A stretch of 64,000 nucleotides of DNA from an uncultured SAR116 cluster alpha proteobacterium (GCA_902615325.1 CACMOJ010000001.1:186001-250000); one strand, 5' to 3'; shown: positions 45,578 through 57,609, counted from the first letter of the stretch. Notes: a model not told the origin generated them from the sequence alone. Translations and numbers: made by a program.

Positions 45578-46311
45578 ATATCACCTGTGTTGAGGATAGA
45601 TTCACTAGATGTAAGATATAAATGATTATTATTATTTAACAATATTTTTAAATTTCCATCAGAATTAATACCGATTATTTTCCCAGATTTAATAATTTTA
45701 CCATGATTAAATTCTACTTTATTATTTAGAAAAGCTAAGTTTGAATTTATTTGATTCAAAAATGGATTAAGAAAATTTGATAACCAAATATTATAATTTT
45801 TATAAAAGAATTCTAATAATTGTGAAGATAACATTGATAGTTTATAATCACTTGTATTCATATAATTACTAAGGCAAGTGCTTTCAATGCCAGTGTTATT
45901 TTCGCATGGATGTGAATTTATATTTAATCCCACTCCAATTACACAAAAGTTTTCAAATCTTTCCACAAGAATCCCAGAGACTTTTTTTGATTCAATTAAA
46001 ATGTCATTTGGCCATTTTATTTTAATTTGTTTTTTATTTAAACCTAATGATTTAATGAATTGGAATAAACTTAAACCAAAAATAATAGAAATCTGACTCA
46101 ATTTTGTGATTTCTACATTTGGTCTAATTAAAGTTGATAAAAAAAGATTACCAGAAATAGAGATCCATTTTTTTTTTCTAGTTCCCCTTCCACAAGTTTG
46201 GTTAATACTTAATAGAGAATATCCCTCGGGATAACCTTCCTTTGCTAATTTAATTAACGAAGCATTTGTACTTTCACATTCTTCAATTATCTGAAGGTTA
46301 ATGTTTATCAT
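45568..46311 (-). CDS. birA: Biotin-[acetyl-CoA carboxylase] ligase
   Basis: This enzyme activates biotin as biotinyl-AMP and attaches it to the biotin carboxyl carrier protein. The 247 residues comprise the catalytic domain, with NQTCGRGTRKKKWIS (the G-R-G-x-R adenylate loop, about 38-52), FLSTLIRP and KWPNDILI (about 99-106), and a small C-terminal domain. There is no N-terminal helix-turn-helix, so it is a monofunctional ligase and not a repressor. It starts 4 bp after nuoN. Confidence 0.95.
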   Translation of the reverse strand: MININLQIIEECESTNASLIKLAKEGYPEGYSLLSINQTCGRGTRKKKWISISGNLFLSTLIRPNVEITKLSQISIIFGLSLFQFIKSLGLNKKQIKIKWPNDILIESKKVSGILVERFENFCVIGVGLNINSHPCENNTGIESTCLSNYMNTSDYKLSMLSSQLLEFFYKNYNIWLSNFLNPFLNQINSNLAFLNNKVEFNHGKIIKSGKIIGINSDGNLKILLNNNNHLYLTSSESILNTGDICS

Positions 46312-46315
46312 GATC

Positions 46316-47776
46316 TTAAATTTTAGTATTTAATATCATGTAATCAAATATAGGAAATAAAGCAAAAAACAAAACACTTATAAATAATGACAAATTTATT
46401 AAAAAACGGATTTCTCTATTTCCATCTAAATTAAGCGGTGTATCAGAATTTTCAAAAAACATTACTCTTATAATTTTTAAGTAATAAAATGCTGAAATAA
46501 CTGAAAATAAAACACCTAAAATAGCCAATATATAAAATCCACTATCTATCGCTGAAAAGAAAACTAGCCATTTGCCAAAAAAACCTGATAGTGGTGGAAT
46601 TCCTGCTAAAGAAAACATGAAAATTAATAAACAAATTGATATAAATGGATGGTCATTATAAAGACCTTTTAAGTCTGAAATTAATTCTATGGGTTTATCA
46701 TCTTTTTGAAGACTTAAAATAATTGCAAAAACACCAGTCAAAAGAAATAAGTAAATTATCAAGTAATACATTATTGCATGTAGACCTTTTTCAGAAAATG
46801 CAACCATACCAACTAAAATAAAACCCATATGGGCAATACTTGAATATGCAATTAGCCTTTTTAAATTTTTTTGAACAATCGCTCCAATAGATCCAACTAA
46901 CATTGATGATAAAGATAAAACAATAATCAAATCAGAAAGATTGTCATGGATACCAGAAAAGACTCTATAAATTAAGTAAACTAAAATACCAAGAATTGAA
47001 ATTTTTGGAGCTGTAGCAATAAAAAAAGTAATTGGAGAAGGAGTGCCCTCATAGACATCTGGTGCCCACATATGAAATGGTGCTGATGAAATTTTGAAAG
47101 CCACTCCAGCTAAAATTAAAATTAATCCAAAATTTATTCCCATATTTTCTTTTAAGCTTATATTTGAAACCTGTTCAAATGATATACTTCCAACAAATCC
47201 ATAAATTAATGAAATTCCAAAAAGAATAAATCCACTCGACAAAGCACCTAATAAAAAATATTTAAGTGAAGCTTCAGCAGATTTTATGTCATTTTTTTTA
47301 AGCGCACACATTACATAAATTGGTAATGCTTGTAACTCTAATGCTAAAAAAAATGTTAAAAAGCTATTCGAAGACACTAAAATTAACATGCCACAAGTTG
47401 ATAGCAATAAAAGGAAATTAAATTCTGAAAATTTTATCCCTTCAATATCAGCTTTATCATGAGATAATAAAAAAACAAAAAATATTGAAAGTAAAATAAT
47501 TAATTTAAAAAATGTAGAAAGTTCACTGACAAAATATAATCCATTAAAAGCAACTCCGGTTGATGGAAGTAATAAAGCTAGAAAAAATGCAATTATAATT
47601 ATAAAAATTCCAAACTTATTTGTATTTTTAAAGCTTTTTTCTTTAAAAAAGAAAATGTCTAATATCATTAATATCAAAGTAGAACAAAAAATAAAGATTT
47701 CAGGCATCGCTAAAAGCATTCCATCTATACCAGGGATTTGTAAATAATTATTAATTATATTTTGTATAAACATCAA
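46316..47776 (-). CDS. nuoN: NADH-quinone oxidoreductase subunit N
   Basis: One of three antiporter-like proton-pumping subunits of complex I. The 486 residues are almost entirely hydrophobic (about 14 helices) and contain the conserved FFLALELQALPIYVM, the lysine-bearing FKISSAPFHMWAPDVYEG and KRLIAYSSIAHMGF segments. It is the last nuo gene, followed by birA at 4 bp, and begins 7 bp after nuoM. Confidence 0.97.
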   Translation of the reverse strand: MMFIQNIINNYLQIPGIDGMLLAMPEIFIFCSTLILMILDIFFFKEKSFKNTNKFGIFIIIIAFFLALLLPSTGVAFNGLYFVSELSTFFKLIILLSIFFVFLLSHDKADIEGIKFSEFNFLLLLSTCGMLILVSSNSFLTFFLALELQALPIYVMCALKKNDIKSAEASLKYFLLGALSSGFILFGISLIYGFVGSISFEQVSNISLKENMGINFGLILILAGVAFKISSAPFHMWAPDVYEGTPSPITFFIATAPKISILGILVYLIYRVFSGIHDNLSDLIIVLSLSSMLVGSIGAIVQKNLKRLIAYSSIAHMGFILVGMVAFSEKGLHAIMYYLIIYLFLLTGVFAIILSLQKDDKPIELISDLKGLYNDHPFISICLLIFMFSLAGIPPLSGFFGKWLVFFSAIDSGFYILAILGVLFSVISAFYYLKIIRVMFFENSDTPLNLDGNREIRFLINLSLFISVLFFALFPIFDYMILNTKI

Positions 47777-47783
47777 ATGCCTC

Positions 47784-49280
47784 TTACTTAAAAGTCTCTA
47801 AAATTAAAAAGTGAGGAACTTTTAAAAAATTTAAAACTATATTTGGGAAAATACCAAATAATATAATAAATATTACTAAAGGTATCAAAATCATAAATTC
47901 TCTTATATTTACGTCATGAATTTCATACTTATCTTGGTTTTCAGATATACCAAAAGATATTTTTCTATAAAATCTTAACATATAAATAGCACCAAGTATT
48001 AAGCTAAACCCTGAGATAATTGCAACCAAAGGGTTAACTTTCCAAGAACCTATTAAAACCAAAACTTCACCTATAAAACCACTAGTTCCTGGCAAACCAA
48101 CGGAACCCAATGTAAAAAACATTAGAAACACTGAATACTTTGGCATAGTTGTAGCAAAATCACCTAATTTATTAATATCTCTAGTATGAGTCCTTTCATA
48201 AATAACACCTATTGCTAAAAATAATGCTCCAGAGATAATACCATGAGACACCATTTGAAAAACGGCTCCATCTAGACCTTGAGTATTAAAACAAAATATA
48301 CCTATTGTAACAAACCCCATATGAGCAACTGAAGAGTATGCAATTAACTTTTTAATATCCTGTTGAGCGAATGCAACAAAAGAAGTGTATACAATTGCAA
48401 CACAAGATAGAAAAAATATATATGGTTGATAAAACAAACTTGCATCAGGAAACAACGGTAACGAAAACCTTAAAAAACCATATCCTCCCATTTTAAGAAG
48501 TATTCCAGCAAGAATTATTGAGCCTGCTGTTGGTGCCTGTACATGAGCATCTGGAAGCCAAGTATGAAATGGCCACATTGGAACTTTTACGGCAAAAGAA
48601 AAGAAAAAACCTAGGAATAATAATAATTGTTCTGTTTTTGAAAAATCATAATCTAAAACTTGTATCAAATCAGAAGTTCCAGTTGTACCGATTATGTATA
48701 TGATAGCTATCAACATTAAAACAGAGCCTAGTAATGTATATAAAAAGAACTTAAATGAAGCATAAATTCTCTCAACACCTCCCCATATCCCAATAATCAA
48801 GAACATTGGAATTAAAACAGCTTCAAAAAAAATATAAAAAACAACAATATCCAGAGCAGAAAACATACCTATTATAAAAGCTTCCAAAATTAAAAAAGAT
48901 ATCATAAATTCCTTAATCTTATGCTGAATAGTATTCCAACTACATAAAATACATATAGGCACTAAAAAAGCTGTAAGCACTATAAATGGAAGCGATAATC
49001 CGTCTAATCCTACTCTATAGACAATACCTAATGATGGAACCCACTCATAAAACTCTATAAATTGATATTGTTTTTCAGTATAATTAAACTTTAAAGACAA
49101 AAGTAATGTCATGAGGAAAGTCATTATACTTGTCCATAAAGATACCAATTTAATATTAGTAGTTGAATTTTTTAAAATTTCACCTTCTTGATTTATTTTG
49201 TTAGGTATTAAAAGTATTAAGAAAGCTCCAAATATTGGAAGGAAAATTAAAATACTTAATATTGGCCAACTTTCAATCAT
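47784..49280 (-). CDS. nuoM: NADH-quinone oxidoreductase subunit M
   Basis: The second antiporter-like membrane subunit of complex I, 498 residues. It has FYIFFEAVLIPMFLIIGIWGG with the essential glutamate, FAVKVPMWPFHTWLPDAHV and KKLIAYSSVAHMGFVTIG, all typical of NuoM. It lies 1 bp after nuoL and 7 bp before nuoN. Confidence 0.97.
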   Translation of the reverse strand: MIESWPILSILIFLPIFGAFLILLIPNKINQEGEILKNSTTNIKLVSLWTSIMTFLMTLLLSLKFNYTEKQYQFIEFYEWVPSLGIVYRVGLDGLSLPFIVLTAFLVPICILCSWNTIQHKIKEFMISFLILEAFIIGMFSALDIVVFYIFFEAVLIPMFLIIGIWGGVERIYASFKFFLYTLLGSVLMLIAIIYIIGTTGTSDLIQVLDYDFSKTEQLLLFLGFFFSFAVKVPMWPFHTWLPDAHVQAPTAGSIILAGILLKMGGYGFLRFSLPLFPDASLFYQPYIFFLSCVAIVYTSFVAFAQQDIKKLIAYSSVAHMGFVTIGIFCFNTQGLDGAVFQMVSHGIISGALFLAIGVIYERTHTRDINKLGDFATTMPKYSVFLMFFTLGSVGLPGTSGFIGEVLVLIGSWKVNPLVAIISGFSLILGAIYMLRFYRKISFGISENQDKYEIHDVNIREFMILIPLVIFIILFGIFPNIVLNFLKVPHFLILETFK

Positions 49281-49281
49281 T

Positions 49282-51216
49282 TTAATTTACTTGTAAATTG
49301 TATAAAAGAATTAAGGTTAATAATGCCAATCCAATAAACATACTAAATGAATAGTGATAAACATAACCAGTATGGATTTTTGAACTAATCTTAGAAAGGG
49401 AAAATACTTTTGAGCTTATACCATTAGGGCCAATGCCATCAATAATTTTTTTATCAATTATATTCCAACAAAATACACTAAATATTTTGATTGGCTTTAC
49501 AAACAAATAATTATAAATTTCATCAAAATACCACTTATTATAAAATAAAGTATGTAAAACCCTAAATGCCTTAGATACTCTACTTGGCAAATCTGGAATT
49601 AATACATAAAAAACTGTTGCAATTGAAATTCCAATAATTGCTAAAACTATTGGTAATAATTTTACCCATTTTGGAACATTATGTGCTTTATAAATTGCTT
49701 CATTCCCAGTTAAGATGAATATAGAGTTTGACCAAAAATAATCCCAATTAACACCAATAAACATTTCCTTAAAAAACCAACCTGAAAAAACGGCTCCAAA
49801 AGCAAGAACAAATAAAGGCAATAGCATTGCTAAAGGACTTTCATGTATTTTATCATATGTAGATTTATTTCCTTTAAAATCTCCATGAAAAGTTAAATAG
49901 ATAAGTCTCCATGAGTAAAAAGCTGTTAAAACTGCTGCTAAACATCCACAAATAAACGCGAAATAACCTATTTGAGAATCTGATGCAAAAGCTACTTCTA
50001 GTATCATATCTTTTGAATAATAACCTGCAAAAAAAGGTATCCCAGCTAATGCAAGCGAACCTATCCAAATCAAAATATAAGTTACAGGTAATTTTTTGAA
50101 GCAACCACCCATTTTTCTCATATCTTGTTCATTTGATAACCCATGAATAACTGAACCTGCCCCTAAAAATAAAAGTGCTTTAAAAAATGCATGTGTTGTT
50201 AAATGAAACATTGCTGCTGGGTATGCTGACAAGCCAACAGCGAAGAACATATATCCTAATTGAGAACAAGTTGAATATGCTATAACTCTTTTAATATCAA
50301 ATTGAGTTAAAGCAATTGTAGATGCAAACAAAGCAGTTAAAGCTCCAATTAATGTTATAAAAGTAAGAACATTTGGAGCATATTCAAAAAGAGGTGATAA
50401 TTTACACACCATAAAAACCCCAGCTGTAACCATTGTTGCAGCATGTATTAATGCTGAAACCGGAGTTGGTCCTTCCATAGCATCAGGTAACCATGTATGT
50501 AAAAAAAGTTGAGCAGATTTACCCATTGCCCCAATAAAAAGTAAAAAACATGACAATTCAATGACATTTAATTTATTATTAAAAACAACAATACTTACAT
50601 CCATCATTGAGGGAGCTAACTCAAAAATTCTTTCAAACATTATTGTATCAAAATAGGCATAAACAAAAATCAAGCCCAAAATAAAACCTAGATCTCCTAC
50701 CCTATTTACTAAGAAAGCTTTTACTGCAGCTGAAGTAGCACTTTTTTTATTATACCAAAATCCAATTAGTAAATATGATGCAACACCTACACCCTCCCAA
50801 CCAAAAAATAATTGTAAAAGATTATTTGATGAAACAAGCATTAACATTGCAAATGTAAAAAATGATAAATATGCCATAAACCTAGACTTTGATTTATCAT
50901 GCGACATATAACCTACAGAATATAAATGAACCATTGCAGAAACAGTATTAACGACTAAAAACATAACACAACTTAAAGTATCAAAATTAAACTCCCATAA
51001 AGCTTTAAACTCTCCGGAATTTATCCATGGAAGACTTGCACCTTCAAAATCGTTTTTCAAAATAGCTATGTCATAAAAGGCAATCCAAGATATTATCATT
51101 GATAAAAACAAACAAGAAATTGAAACAATATATGTAGGTATTGAAGAAAATCTATTACCTAAAATCCAGGAAAGGATAGCTCCAATTAAGGGAAGAAATA
51201 TAATTAAATTATACAT
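49282..51216 (-). CDS. nuoL: NADH-quinone oxidoreductase subunit L
   Basis: The distal antiporter-like subunit of complex I, carrying the long lateral helix. The 644 residues include FFGWEGVGVASYLLIGFWY, AMGKSAQLFLHTWLPDAMEG, ALIHAATMVTAGVFM and RVIAYSTCSQLGYMFFA. The final 100 residues (KAFRVLHTLFYNKWYFDEIYN onward, broken by me at the family signature) are the C-terminal helix region. It starts 1 bp after nuoK stops. Confidence 0.97.
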   Translation of the reverse strand: MYNLIIFLPLIGAILSWILGNRFSSIPTYIVSISCLFLSMIISWIAFYDIAILKNDFEGASLPWINSGEFKALWEFNFDTLSCVMFLVVNTVSAMVHLYSVGYMSHDKSKSRFMAYLSFFTFAMLMLVSSNNLLQLFFGWEGVGVASYLLIGFWYNKKSATSAAVKAFLVNRVGDLGFILGLIFVYAYFDTIMFERIFELAPSMMDVSIVVFNNKLNVIELSCFLLFIGAMGKSAQLFLHTWLPDAMEGPTPVSALIHAATMVTAGVFMVCKLSPLFEYAPNVLTFITLIGALTALFASTIALTQFDIKRVIAYSTCSQLGYMFFAVGLSAYPAAMFHLTTHAFFKALLFLGAGSVIHGLSNEQDMRKMGGCFKKLPVTYILIWIGSLALAGIPFFAGYYSKDMILEVAFASDSQIGYFAFICGCLAAVLTAFYSWRLIYLTFHGDFKGNKSTYDKIHESPLAMLLPLFVLAFGAVFSGWFFKEMFIGVNWDYFWSNSIFILTGNEAIYKAHNVPKWVKLLPIVLAIIGISIATVFYVLIPDLPSRVSKAFRVLHTLFYNKWYFDEIYNYLFVKPIKIFSVFCWNIIDKKIIDGIGPNGISSKVFSLSKISSKIHTGYVYHYSFSMFIGLALLTLILLYNLQVN

Positions 51217-51217
51217 A

Positions 51218-51544
51218 TCATCCTTTCAAAACGTTAATATCTTTTACATCAATGGAGCCTTTATTTCTAAAATAAACTACCAAAATTGCAAGGCCAATGG
51301 CAGCTTCTGCTGCAGCTACGGTTAAAATAAACAATGAAAATATTTGACCAGTTAAATCACTAGAGAAGTATGAAAAGGCTATAAAATTTATGTTAACTCC
51401 TAATAAAATCAATTCAATCGACATTAAAATACTAATAACATTTTTTCTATTTAAAAAAATACCGGTAACACCTAAGAAGAAAATCAATGAAGATAATATT
51501 AAGTAGTGATTAATTAATATTGGAAGATTAAAAAATTCAATCAT
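51218..51544 (-). CDS. nuoK: NADH-quinone oxidoreductase subunit K
   Basis: A small membrane subunit with three helices and the conserved glutamates of the proton channel, in [21 protein letters not shown] and [18 protein letters not shown] (about residues 38-58 and 74-92). At 108 residues it has about six more N-terminal residues than usual, but the start codon overlaps the nuoJ stop by one base (TAATG), which supports it. Confidence 0.96.
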   Translation of the reverse strand: MIEFFNLPILINHYLILSSLIFFLGVTGIFLNRKNVISILMSIELILLGVNINFIAFSYFSSDLTGQIFSLFILTVAAAEAAIGLAILVVYFRNKGSIDVKDINVLKG

Positions 51545-52143
51545 TACGTACCTTCATTATTTTTTACGCTAACCACTTCAATAACATCCTCTTTTTTTGT
51601 GTCAACTTGGTTCTTTATGATTTGCTTTTTTACACCAGGTCTTTTTCTAAGCGTCAAAACAATTGCTCCAATCATAGCTACAAGAAGAATAACTCCACAC
51701 ATTTGAAATAATAACGCAAAATCAGTATACAAAATATTACCAAGAGAAATTGTATTATTTTTTTGCTCTAAATTCGTTGTATTTGATAACTTTTCAAGTG
51801 TTGAATTGTCTATAGTCAAAAAGTATAAAAATTCTACTAAAATAATAGAGCCTAAAATTATTGAAAGTGGTTTAAATTTTAAAAATTTTGATTTTTTCTC
51901 TTCAATATTAATATTGAGCATCATAACTACAAACAAAAATAAAACAGCTACCGCACCAACATAGACAACTATCAAGAGCATTGCTAAAAACTCAGCATTT
52001 AAAAATAAAAATAAAATAGCAGAGTTAATAAATGCAAGAATTAAATATAGAACACAATATATGGGATTTTTTGATGTAATTACACCAATTGATGACGCTA
52101 TTACAAAAAAAGAAAAAATGTAAAATAGCATTGAATAGTACAT
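51544..52143 (-). CDS. nuoJ: NADH-quinone oxidoreductase subunit J
   Basis: The 199 residues show five membrane helices, including the conserved [21 protein letters not shown] (about 47-67) and [10 protein letters not shown], then a charged cytoplasmic tail after [12 protein letters not shown]. These match NuoJ. It lies 6 bp after nuoI and shares one base with nuoK. Confidence 0.95.
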   Translation of the reverse strand: MYYSMLFYIFSFFVIASSIGVITSKNPIYCVLYLILAFINSAILFLFLNAEFLAMLLIVVYVGAVAVLFLFVVMMLNINIEEKKSKFLKFKPLSIILGSIILVEFLYFLTIDNSTLEKLSNTTNLEQKNNTISLGNILYTDFALLFQMCGVILLVAMIGAIVLTLRKRPGVKKQIIKNQVDTKKEDVIEVVSVKNNEGT

Positions 52144-52149
52144 AAAATT

Positions 52150-52644
52150 CTACTTATAAGGTGAATCTATCTTTTGAGCTAATGCAATCTGTTCTTCCCA
52201 TCTATCTCCATTAGCTAACAATTTTTCTTTATCATAAAAAAGTTCTTCTCTAGTTTCCGTAGCAAACTCAAAATTTGGTCCTTCAACAATAGCGTCAACA
52301 GGGCATGCCTCAGCACAAAACCCACAATATATACACTTTGTCATATCTATATCATACCGTGTTGTTCTTCGGCTGCCATCTTCTCTTGGCTCAGCTTCAA
52401 TTTTAATGGCTTGCGCAGGACATATAGCTTCACATAATTTACATGCAATACATCTTTCTTCACCATTTGGGTACCGTCTTAAAGCATGTTCACCTCTAAA
52501 ACGAGGTGAAAGTTTACCTTTTTCATATGGATAATTAATTGTAACTTTCTTCTTAAATAAATATTTGAAAGTAAGAAAAAGACCTTTAAATATTTCTATA
52601 AGAAAATATTTTTTTAAGTCATTTATTATATTTTTAAATTTCAT
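52150..52644 (-). CDS. nuoI: NADH-quinone oxidoreductase subunit I (8-iron ferredoxin)
   Basis: NuoI carries clusters N6a and N6b. The two [4Fe-4S] motifs are complete: C65/C68/C71/C75 in [12 protein letters not shown] and C104/C107/C110/C114 in [12 protein letters not shown]. The frame is open upstream to an ATG at 52677 inside nuoH, but the ATG at 52644 has a GAGG 5 nt before it, gives the family's usual N-terminus and a normal 164 residues, and starts 7 bp after the nuoH stop. I therefore choose 52644. Confidence 0.95.
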   Translation of the reverse strand: MKFKNIINDLKKYFLIEIFKGLFLTFKYLFKKKVTINYPYEKGKLSPRFRGEHALRRYPNGEERCIACKLCEAICPAQAIKIEAEPREDGSRRTTRYDIDMTKCIYCGFCAEACPVDAIVEGPNFEFATETREELFYDKEKLLANGDRWEEQIALAQKIDSPYK

Positions 52645-52651
52645 AACAACC

Positions 52652-53692
52652 TCATATACTTTTTGGCACAATGTCAAAAAAAACTAAGAACCCTGCAGTA
52701 AGTACAACCCAAATAAGAGAAAAAGGAAGAAAAATTTTCCAGCCTAATCTCATCAATTGATCATATCTGTATCTTGGTGTAGAGGCTCTTACCCATAAAA
52801 AGATAAATAAAATAAAAATGATTTTTATAATGAACCAAATAACACCTGGAACTTCATTTAGAGGATATACATCAATTATTGGCAACCAACCACCTAAAAA
52901 CAAAGTAACTGTTAATGCACTCATTAATATCATATTTGCATATTCTCCAAGAAAAAATAAAGCAAATGACATCGAAGAATATTCTACAAAATACCCAGCC
53001 ACTAGTTCAGATTCACCTTCTGGTAGATCAAAAGGTGCTCTATTAGTTTCAGCAAGTACAGATATAAAAAACATAACAAACATTGGAAGAAGAGGTATTG
53101 CAAACCATACATTTTTTTGTGCATTGACAATATCGGTTAAGTTTAAAGATCCAACACATAATAAAACTGTTATAATAATTAAACCAATTGACACCTCATA
53201 CGAAACCATTTGCGCAGCAGATCTTAAAGCACCTAAAAAAGCATATTTAGAATTACTAGCCCAACCAGCAATAATAATTCCATAAACAGCTAATGAAGAT
53301 ACAGCAAATAAATAAAGTATTCCGACATTTATATCCGCTAATACGTTATTTTCATCAAAAGGAATGACAGCCCAGGCTATTAGAGCTAAAATAAAAGTAA
53401 TCATTGGCGCTAATAAAAACAAAAATTTATTAGCCTCTTTTGGGATAATAGTTTCCTTGGACATTAATTTAAGGGCATCAGCAAAAGGTTGAAGCAAACC
53501 AAATGGACCAACTACATTAGGGCCTTTTCTCAATTGCATTAATCCAATAACTCTTCTCTCAGCAAGTGTCAAATAAGCAACACTGATTAACAAAGGCAAA
53601 ACGATAGCGAGTATTTTTAAGATAATAATTATAAAAGAAGAAAAATCACTATGTCCAAAAAGACTGATTCCAAAATCGTTTATAAAATTCAT
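52652..53692 (-). CDS. nuoH: NADH-quinone oxidoreductase subunit H
   Basis: NuoH forms part of the quinone chamber of complex I and connects it to the proton pumps. The 346 residues have about eight helices and the conserved [36 protein letters not shown] and [19 protein letters not shown]-type loop (here [20 protein letters not shown]). It lies 2 bp after nuoG. Confidence 0.97.
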   Translation of the reverse strand: MNFINDFGISLFGHSDFSSFIIIILKILAIVLPLLISVAYLTLAERRVIGLMQLRKGPNVVGPFGLLQPFADALKLMSKETIIPKEANKFLFLLAPMITFILALIAWAVIPFDENNVLADINVGILYLFAVSSLAVYGIIIAGWASNSKYAFLGALRSAAQMVSYEVSIGLIIITVLLCVGSLNLTDIVNAQKNVWFAIPLLPMFVMFFISVLAETNRAPFDLPEGESELVAGYFVEYSSMSFALFFLGEYANMILMSALTVTLFLGGWLPIIDVYPLNEVPGVIWFIIKIIFILFIFLWVRASTPRYRYDQLMRLGWKIFLPFSLIWVVLTAGFLVFFDIVPKSI

Positions 53693-53694
53693 AA

Positions 53695-55731
53695 TTAACC
53701 ATTAACCTGACTGCATTCAGCCATAGTGCTTGAGCATCTAGAAATAGGACATGTCATAAAAAAATTTTTATTTTCATAATTTAATTTTGAAGATTTAAAG
53801 TCTGATTTTGTAATTATTTTTGGTTCAGAAGAATAAATATTTTCATCAAATTTTAACATTGTTTTTGAACTAAACATGATTTTACGAAGTTGAAGTAAAT
53901 TATCAAAGTCTAGTTTTTTACCTAGCTTTTCTGATAATGCTCTTAAAATCGTCCAATCTTCTTTTGCATCCCCTGGAGGAAAAATTGCTCTTTGAGAATA
54001 TTGTACCCTTCCTTCTAAATTAGTGTAAGACCCTTCTTTTTCAGTGTAAGCAGCACCAGGCAAAATTACATCAGCTAATTGAGCACCTTTATCACCATGA
54101 TGCCCTTGATAAATTACAAAACAATTACTTATATCAAAATCAAAATCATCAGCATTAAGCAAATAAACAAATTTAATTAAATTTTTATTAATATCATTTT
54201 TGAGGGCTGAATAGTCATAGTCAGAATATTCACTTAATATATCAATTGCACCTACTGTACTTGCATAATTATGTAATATATTAAAACCATTCCAGTTTTT
54301 GTTAAATCCACCAAATTTTTTTAAGATAGAAGTAGAAACTTTTTGAACATCTAAACTACAATCATTTTGCAATACTTCATCTCCAATGATTATCATTGGA
54401 AAATTAGCTTTTTCAAAATCATTTGAAATTTTATGTTTTTTTTCTAGAATTGAAGTTAGTATTTTGACATCACAACCAAGATACTCATAATTGAATTTTA
54501 AGTCAAATGGTTGGGATGCAATAGATGATATTTTCAAATCTCTATGAATATAATTTTTTCTAATTCTTGCGTTCAAGATAGCGCTATCAACTCTAGGATT
54601 TGCTCCAATTAAAAGCAAGTAGTCGCATTTATCAAGTCCCTCGATTTTACTGTTAAATAAATAATTTGCTCTATTTTCTTTTGAAAATGATAATTTTTTC
54701 TGAAATGGTAAAATTTTGTTTAAATTAAGTTTTTTAAATAATTCTCTAAAAGCAAATATTGCTTCATTCTCAACTTGATTACCAACAACACCTACACAGT
54801 TTTCATTTGAAATTTTGCTAATTTTAGAATTTATAACTTCAAAAGCTTCATCCCATGAAACTCTTTGCAATTTATTATTTATTTTAACAAAAGGGGTATC
54901 TAAACGTTGTTTTGACAAACCATCAATTGCATATCTTGATTTATCAGATATCCATTCTTCATTAATGCTTTCGTTATTCTTAGGCAATATTCTTAAAACT
55001 TTTCCATCACGACTATCAATTCTTATATTTGAGCCTATAGCATCCATTACATCAACAGATTCTGTTTTTGTTAGTTCCCAAGGTCTAGCAACAAATTGAT
55101 AAGGTTTAGAAGTTAAAGCACCAACAGGGCATAAATCAACTAAGTTTCCTGATAGTTCTGAAGTCACAGCTTTTTCTAGATATGTTGAAATTTCAACATT
55201 TTCTCCTCTTCCTGTTGCTCCTAGATCTTCTACCCCTGCCACTTCATTTGCAAATCTTACACATCTTGTACAATGAATACATCTTGTCATCGTTGTTTTG
55301 ATTAAAGGACCCATATTTTTATCAGAAACTGCTCTTTTAGAATTTTCAAAACGAGTTTCACCTTTGCCAAAATAAAGTGCTTGATCTTGAAGATCACACT
55401 CACCACCTTGATCACAAATTGGACAGTCTAAAGGATGATTAATTAATAGAAATTCCATAACACCTTTCCTAGCCTTTTCAACCATCTCAGAAGATGTTTT
55501 AATAATCATTCCATCAGAGGCTGGCATAGCACACGAAGCTATAGGTTTTGGAGATCTTTCCATTTCGACCAAACACATTCTACAATTGCCTGCCACGGAT
55601 AATTTTTCATGATAACAAAATCTTGGAATTTCAGCACCTGCAGCTTCACATGCTTGTAAAACTGTAGATCCTTGAGGCACTGATATTTCAATACCATCTA
55701 TTATAATATTAATATTTCTTAATTCGTCCAT
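53695..55731 (-). CDS. nuoG: NADH-quinone oxidoreductase subunit G
   Basis: The largest peripheral subunit of complex I. The N-terminal region binds [2Fe-2S] through C39, C50, C53 and C67, then a [4Fe-4S] cluster with H99, C103, C106 and C112, and a further [4Fe-4S] cluster starting C151-x2-C154-x2-C157. The rest is a molybdopterin-oxidoreductase-like domain that has lost its cofactor role, as usual in the family. Length 678 is close to other alphaproteobacterial NuoG. The C-terminus ([11 protein letters not shown]) matches the family end. It lies 20 bp after nuoF. Confidence 0.96.
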   Translation of the reverse strand: MDELRNINIIIDGIEISVPQGSTVLQACEAAGAEIPRFCYHEKLSVAGNCRMCLVEMERSPKPIASCAMPASDGMIIKTSSEMVEKARKGVMEFLLINHPLDCPICDQGGECDLQDQALYFGKGETRFENSKRAVSDKNMGPLIKTTMTRCIHCTRCVRFANEVAGVEDLGATGRGENVEISTYLEKAVTSELSGNLVDLCPVGALTSKPYQFVARPWELTKTESVDVMDAIGSNIRIDSRDGKVLRILPKNNESINEEWISDKSRYAIDGLSKQRLDTPFVKINNKLQRVSWDEAFEVINSKISKISNENCVGVVGNQVENEAIFAFRELFKKLNLNKILPFQKKLSFSKENRANYLFNSKIEGLDKCDYLLLIGANPRVDSAILNARIRKNYIHRDLKISSIASQPFDLKFNYEYLGCDVKILTSILEKKHKISNDFEKANFPMIIIGDEVLQNDCSLDVQKVSTSILKKFGGFNKNWNGFNILHNYASTVGAIDILSEYSDYDYSALKNDINKNLIKFVYLLNADDFDFDISNCFVIYQGHHGDKGAQLADVILPGAAYTEKEGSYTNLEGRVQYSQRAIFPPGDAKEDWTILRALSEKLGKKLDFDNLLQLRKIMFSSKTMLKFDENIYSSEPKIITKSDFKSSKLNYENKNFFMTCPISRCSSTMAECSQVNG

Positions 55732-55751
55732 ATTATTTCACTTATGTTAAC

Positions 55752-57029
55752 TTATTCTGCTGCTATTTTTTTTAGTTTTAAGCCCATTTCTATTTCATCT
55801 CTAAAATTTTTGAATAATCCTTGAATAGGCCATGCTGCCGCATCACCAAGAGCACATATAGTATGACCTTCAACTTGTTTTGTAAGTTCTAAAAGATTGT
55901 CAATATCTCTGGGGCTTGCATCTTTAGAGGCTATTTTTTTAAGCAATCTCCACATCCAACCAGTACCTTCTCTACAAGGCGTACATTGTCCACAACTTTC
56001 ATGCTTGTAAAAAAAAGCCAATCTAACTATTGCTTCAACAATATCTGTTGTTTTGTCCATTACAATGACACCTGCTGTGCCTAAACCAGTTCCAGCATTT
56101 TTAAGTGAATCAAAGTCCATTGTAATTGTATCACAAATTTGTTTAGGCAACATCGGCGTTGAACTTCCACCAGGAATAATAGCTAGTAAGTTATTCCAAC
56201 CACCAATAACTCCACCAGCATGTTTTTCGATTAATTCTCTTAGAGGTATACCCATTTCTTCTTCTACATTACATGGTTTATTCACATGTCCTGATATACA
56301 AAATAATTTTGTTCCAGTATTATTTTCTTTTCCTAATTTTGAAAACCAATTTTCACCTCTCCTAAGGATAGTGGGGACAACGGCTATTGATTCGACATTA
56401 TTTACAGTTGTAGGACAACCATAAAGTCCAACACCTGCAGGAAAAGGTGGCTTTAATCTTGGTTGACCTTTTTTTCCTTCAAGTGATTCTAACAAAGCTG
56501 TTTCTTCTCCACAAATGTAAGCGCCTGCACCTCTATGAAGATACAAATCAAAATCCCATCCACTTTTGCACGCATTATTTCCAATCAACTTATTTTCATA
56601 TGCTTCATCTATTGCTGATTGTAAAATTTTAGCTTCGTTTGCAAACTCACCTCTAATGTAAATATAACACTTATGTGCCCTCATTGCATAAGATGCAATT
56701 AAACATCCCTCTATCAGTTTATGTGGTTCATGCCTAATAATATCTCTATCTTTACATGTTCCAGGCTCCGATTCATCTGCGTTTACTACTAAGTAATGAG
56801 GGCGCTCTCCAAGGGTTTTTGGCATAAATGACCATTTAAGACCTGTCGAAAACCCAGCACCTCCTCTTCCACGTAGACCAGATTTTTTAATTTTTTCAAT
56901 TATCACATCATGATCCAAAGATAAAATTTTCTTTGTTTTATCCCAATCTCCTCTTTTTAAAGCATGAGATAGTTTATTGCTTTGAAAACCAAAAATATTA
57001 TTAAATATTTTGTCCTTATTTTGTAACAT
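55752..57029 (-). CDS. nuoF: NADH-quinone oxidoreductase subunit F (NADH and FMN binding)
   Basis: NuoF is the NADH entry point. It contains the glycine-rich FMN/NADH region [17 protein letters not shown] (about 54-70), [28 protein letters not shown] and the C-terminal [4Fe-4S] motif [14 protein letters not shown] with a later cysteine in HTICALGD. Length 425 is typical. The start lies 14 bp inside nuoE, and FMN supply links it to the riboflavin block. Confidence 0.97.
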   Translation of the reverse strand: MLQNKDKIFNNIFGFQSNKLSHALKRGDWDKTKKILSLDHDVIIEKIKKSGLRGRGGAGFSTGLKWSFMPKTLGERPHYLVVNADESEPGTCKDRDIIRHEPHKLIEGCLIASYAMRAHKCYIYIRGEFANEAKILQSAIDEAYENKLIGNNACKSGWDFDLYLHRGAGAYICGEETALLESLEGKKGQPRLKPPFPAGVGLYGCPTTVNNVESIAVVPTILRRGENWFSKLGKENNTGTKLFCISGHVNKPCNVEEEMGIPLRELIEKHAGGVIGGWNNLLAIIPGGSSTPMLPKQICDTITMDFDSLKNAGTGLGTAGVIVMDKTTDIVEAIVRLAFFYKHESCGQCTPCREGTGWMWRLLKKIASKDASPRDIDNLLELTKQVEGHTICALGDAAAWPIQGLFKNFRDEIEMGLKLKKIAAE

Positions 57030-57609
57030 TTACATTCCCATTTTTATCATACGGTTCAGATGACTTTCTTCCAATAACTGAACCAGGTTTAATATTTTTC
57101 TTTGTTTTAATTTTATTTAATAACTCTTTTGTAGATTTATAATCTAAATCTTCATAATAATCGTCATTAATTTGAAGTATTGGTGCATTTACACAGGCTC
57201 CAAGACATTCTACTTTCATTAGAGTAAACATGTCATCAGGAGTAGTCTCTCCATCTTTAATTTTAAGTGTGTCGTATATTGATTTTTCAATTTGATCTGA
57301 TCCCCTTAACCAACATGGTGTTGTATGACATAATTGAAGTAGTTTTTTACCAACTGGCTTTAGATTGAACATGGTATAAAAAGAAGCAACTTCATAAACC
57401 TTCATATATGGCATGTCTAATATCTCAGCTACTCTTTCAATTTCTGGCACTGGCAACCAACCATTCGATTTTTTTTGAACATAATGAAGTAAAGGTATTA
57501 CCGCGCTTGCTTTTCTATTTGATGGGTATTTATCTAAAATCTTATCAACTTTAACTCGATCAATATTACAAAGCTTGTAGTTTTCTGCTTTTAATGGTTC
57601 ATTTTTCAT
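57016..57609 (-). CDS. nuoE: NADH-quinone oxidoreductase subunit E
   Basis: A thioredoxin-fold [2Fe-2S] protein of 197 residues with ligands C94, C99, C135 and C139 ([11 protein letters not shown] and [11 protein letters not shown]). The N-terminal helices ([18 protein letters not shown]) match NuoE. It overlaps nuoD by 4 bp and nuoF by 14 bp. Confidence 0.97.
   Translation of the reverse strand: MKNEPLKAENYKLCNIDRVKVDKILDKYPSNRKASAVIPLLHYVQKKSNGWLPVPEIERVAEILDMPYMKVYEVASFYTMFNLKPVGKKLLQLCHTTPCWLRGSDQIEKSIYDTLKIKDGETTPDDMFTLMKVECLGACVNAPILQINDDYYEDLDYKSTKELLNKIKTKKNIKPGSVIGRKSSEPYDKNGNVNVTK

Noticed and set aside
52818-53285. A 155-codon open frame antisense to nuoH
   Set aside because: nuoH is conserved over the whole stretch; the opposite frame has no recognisable domain.
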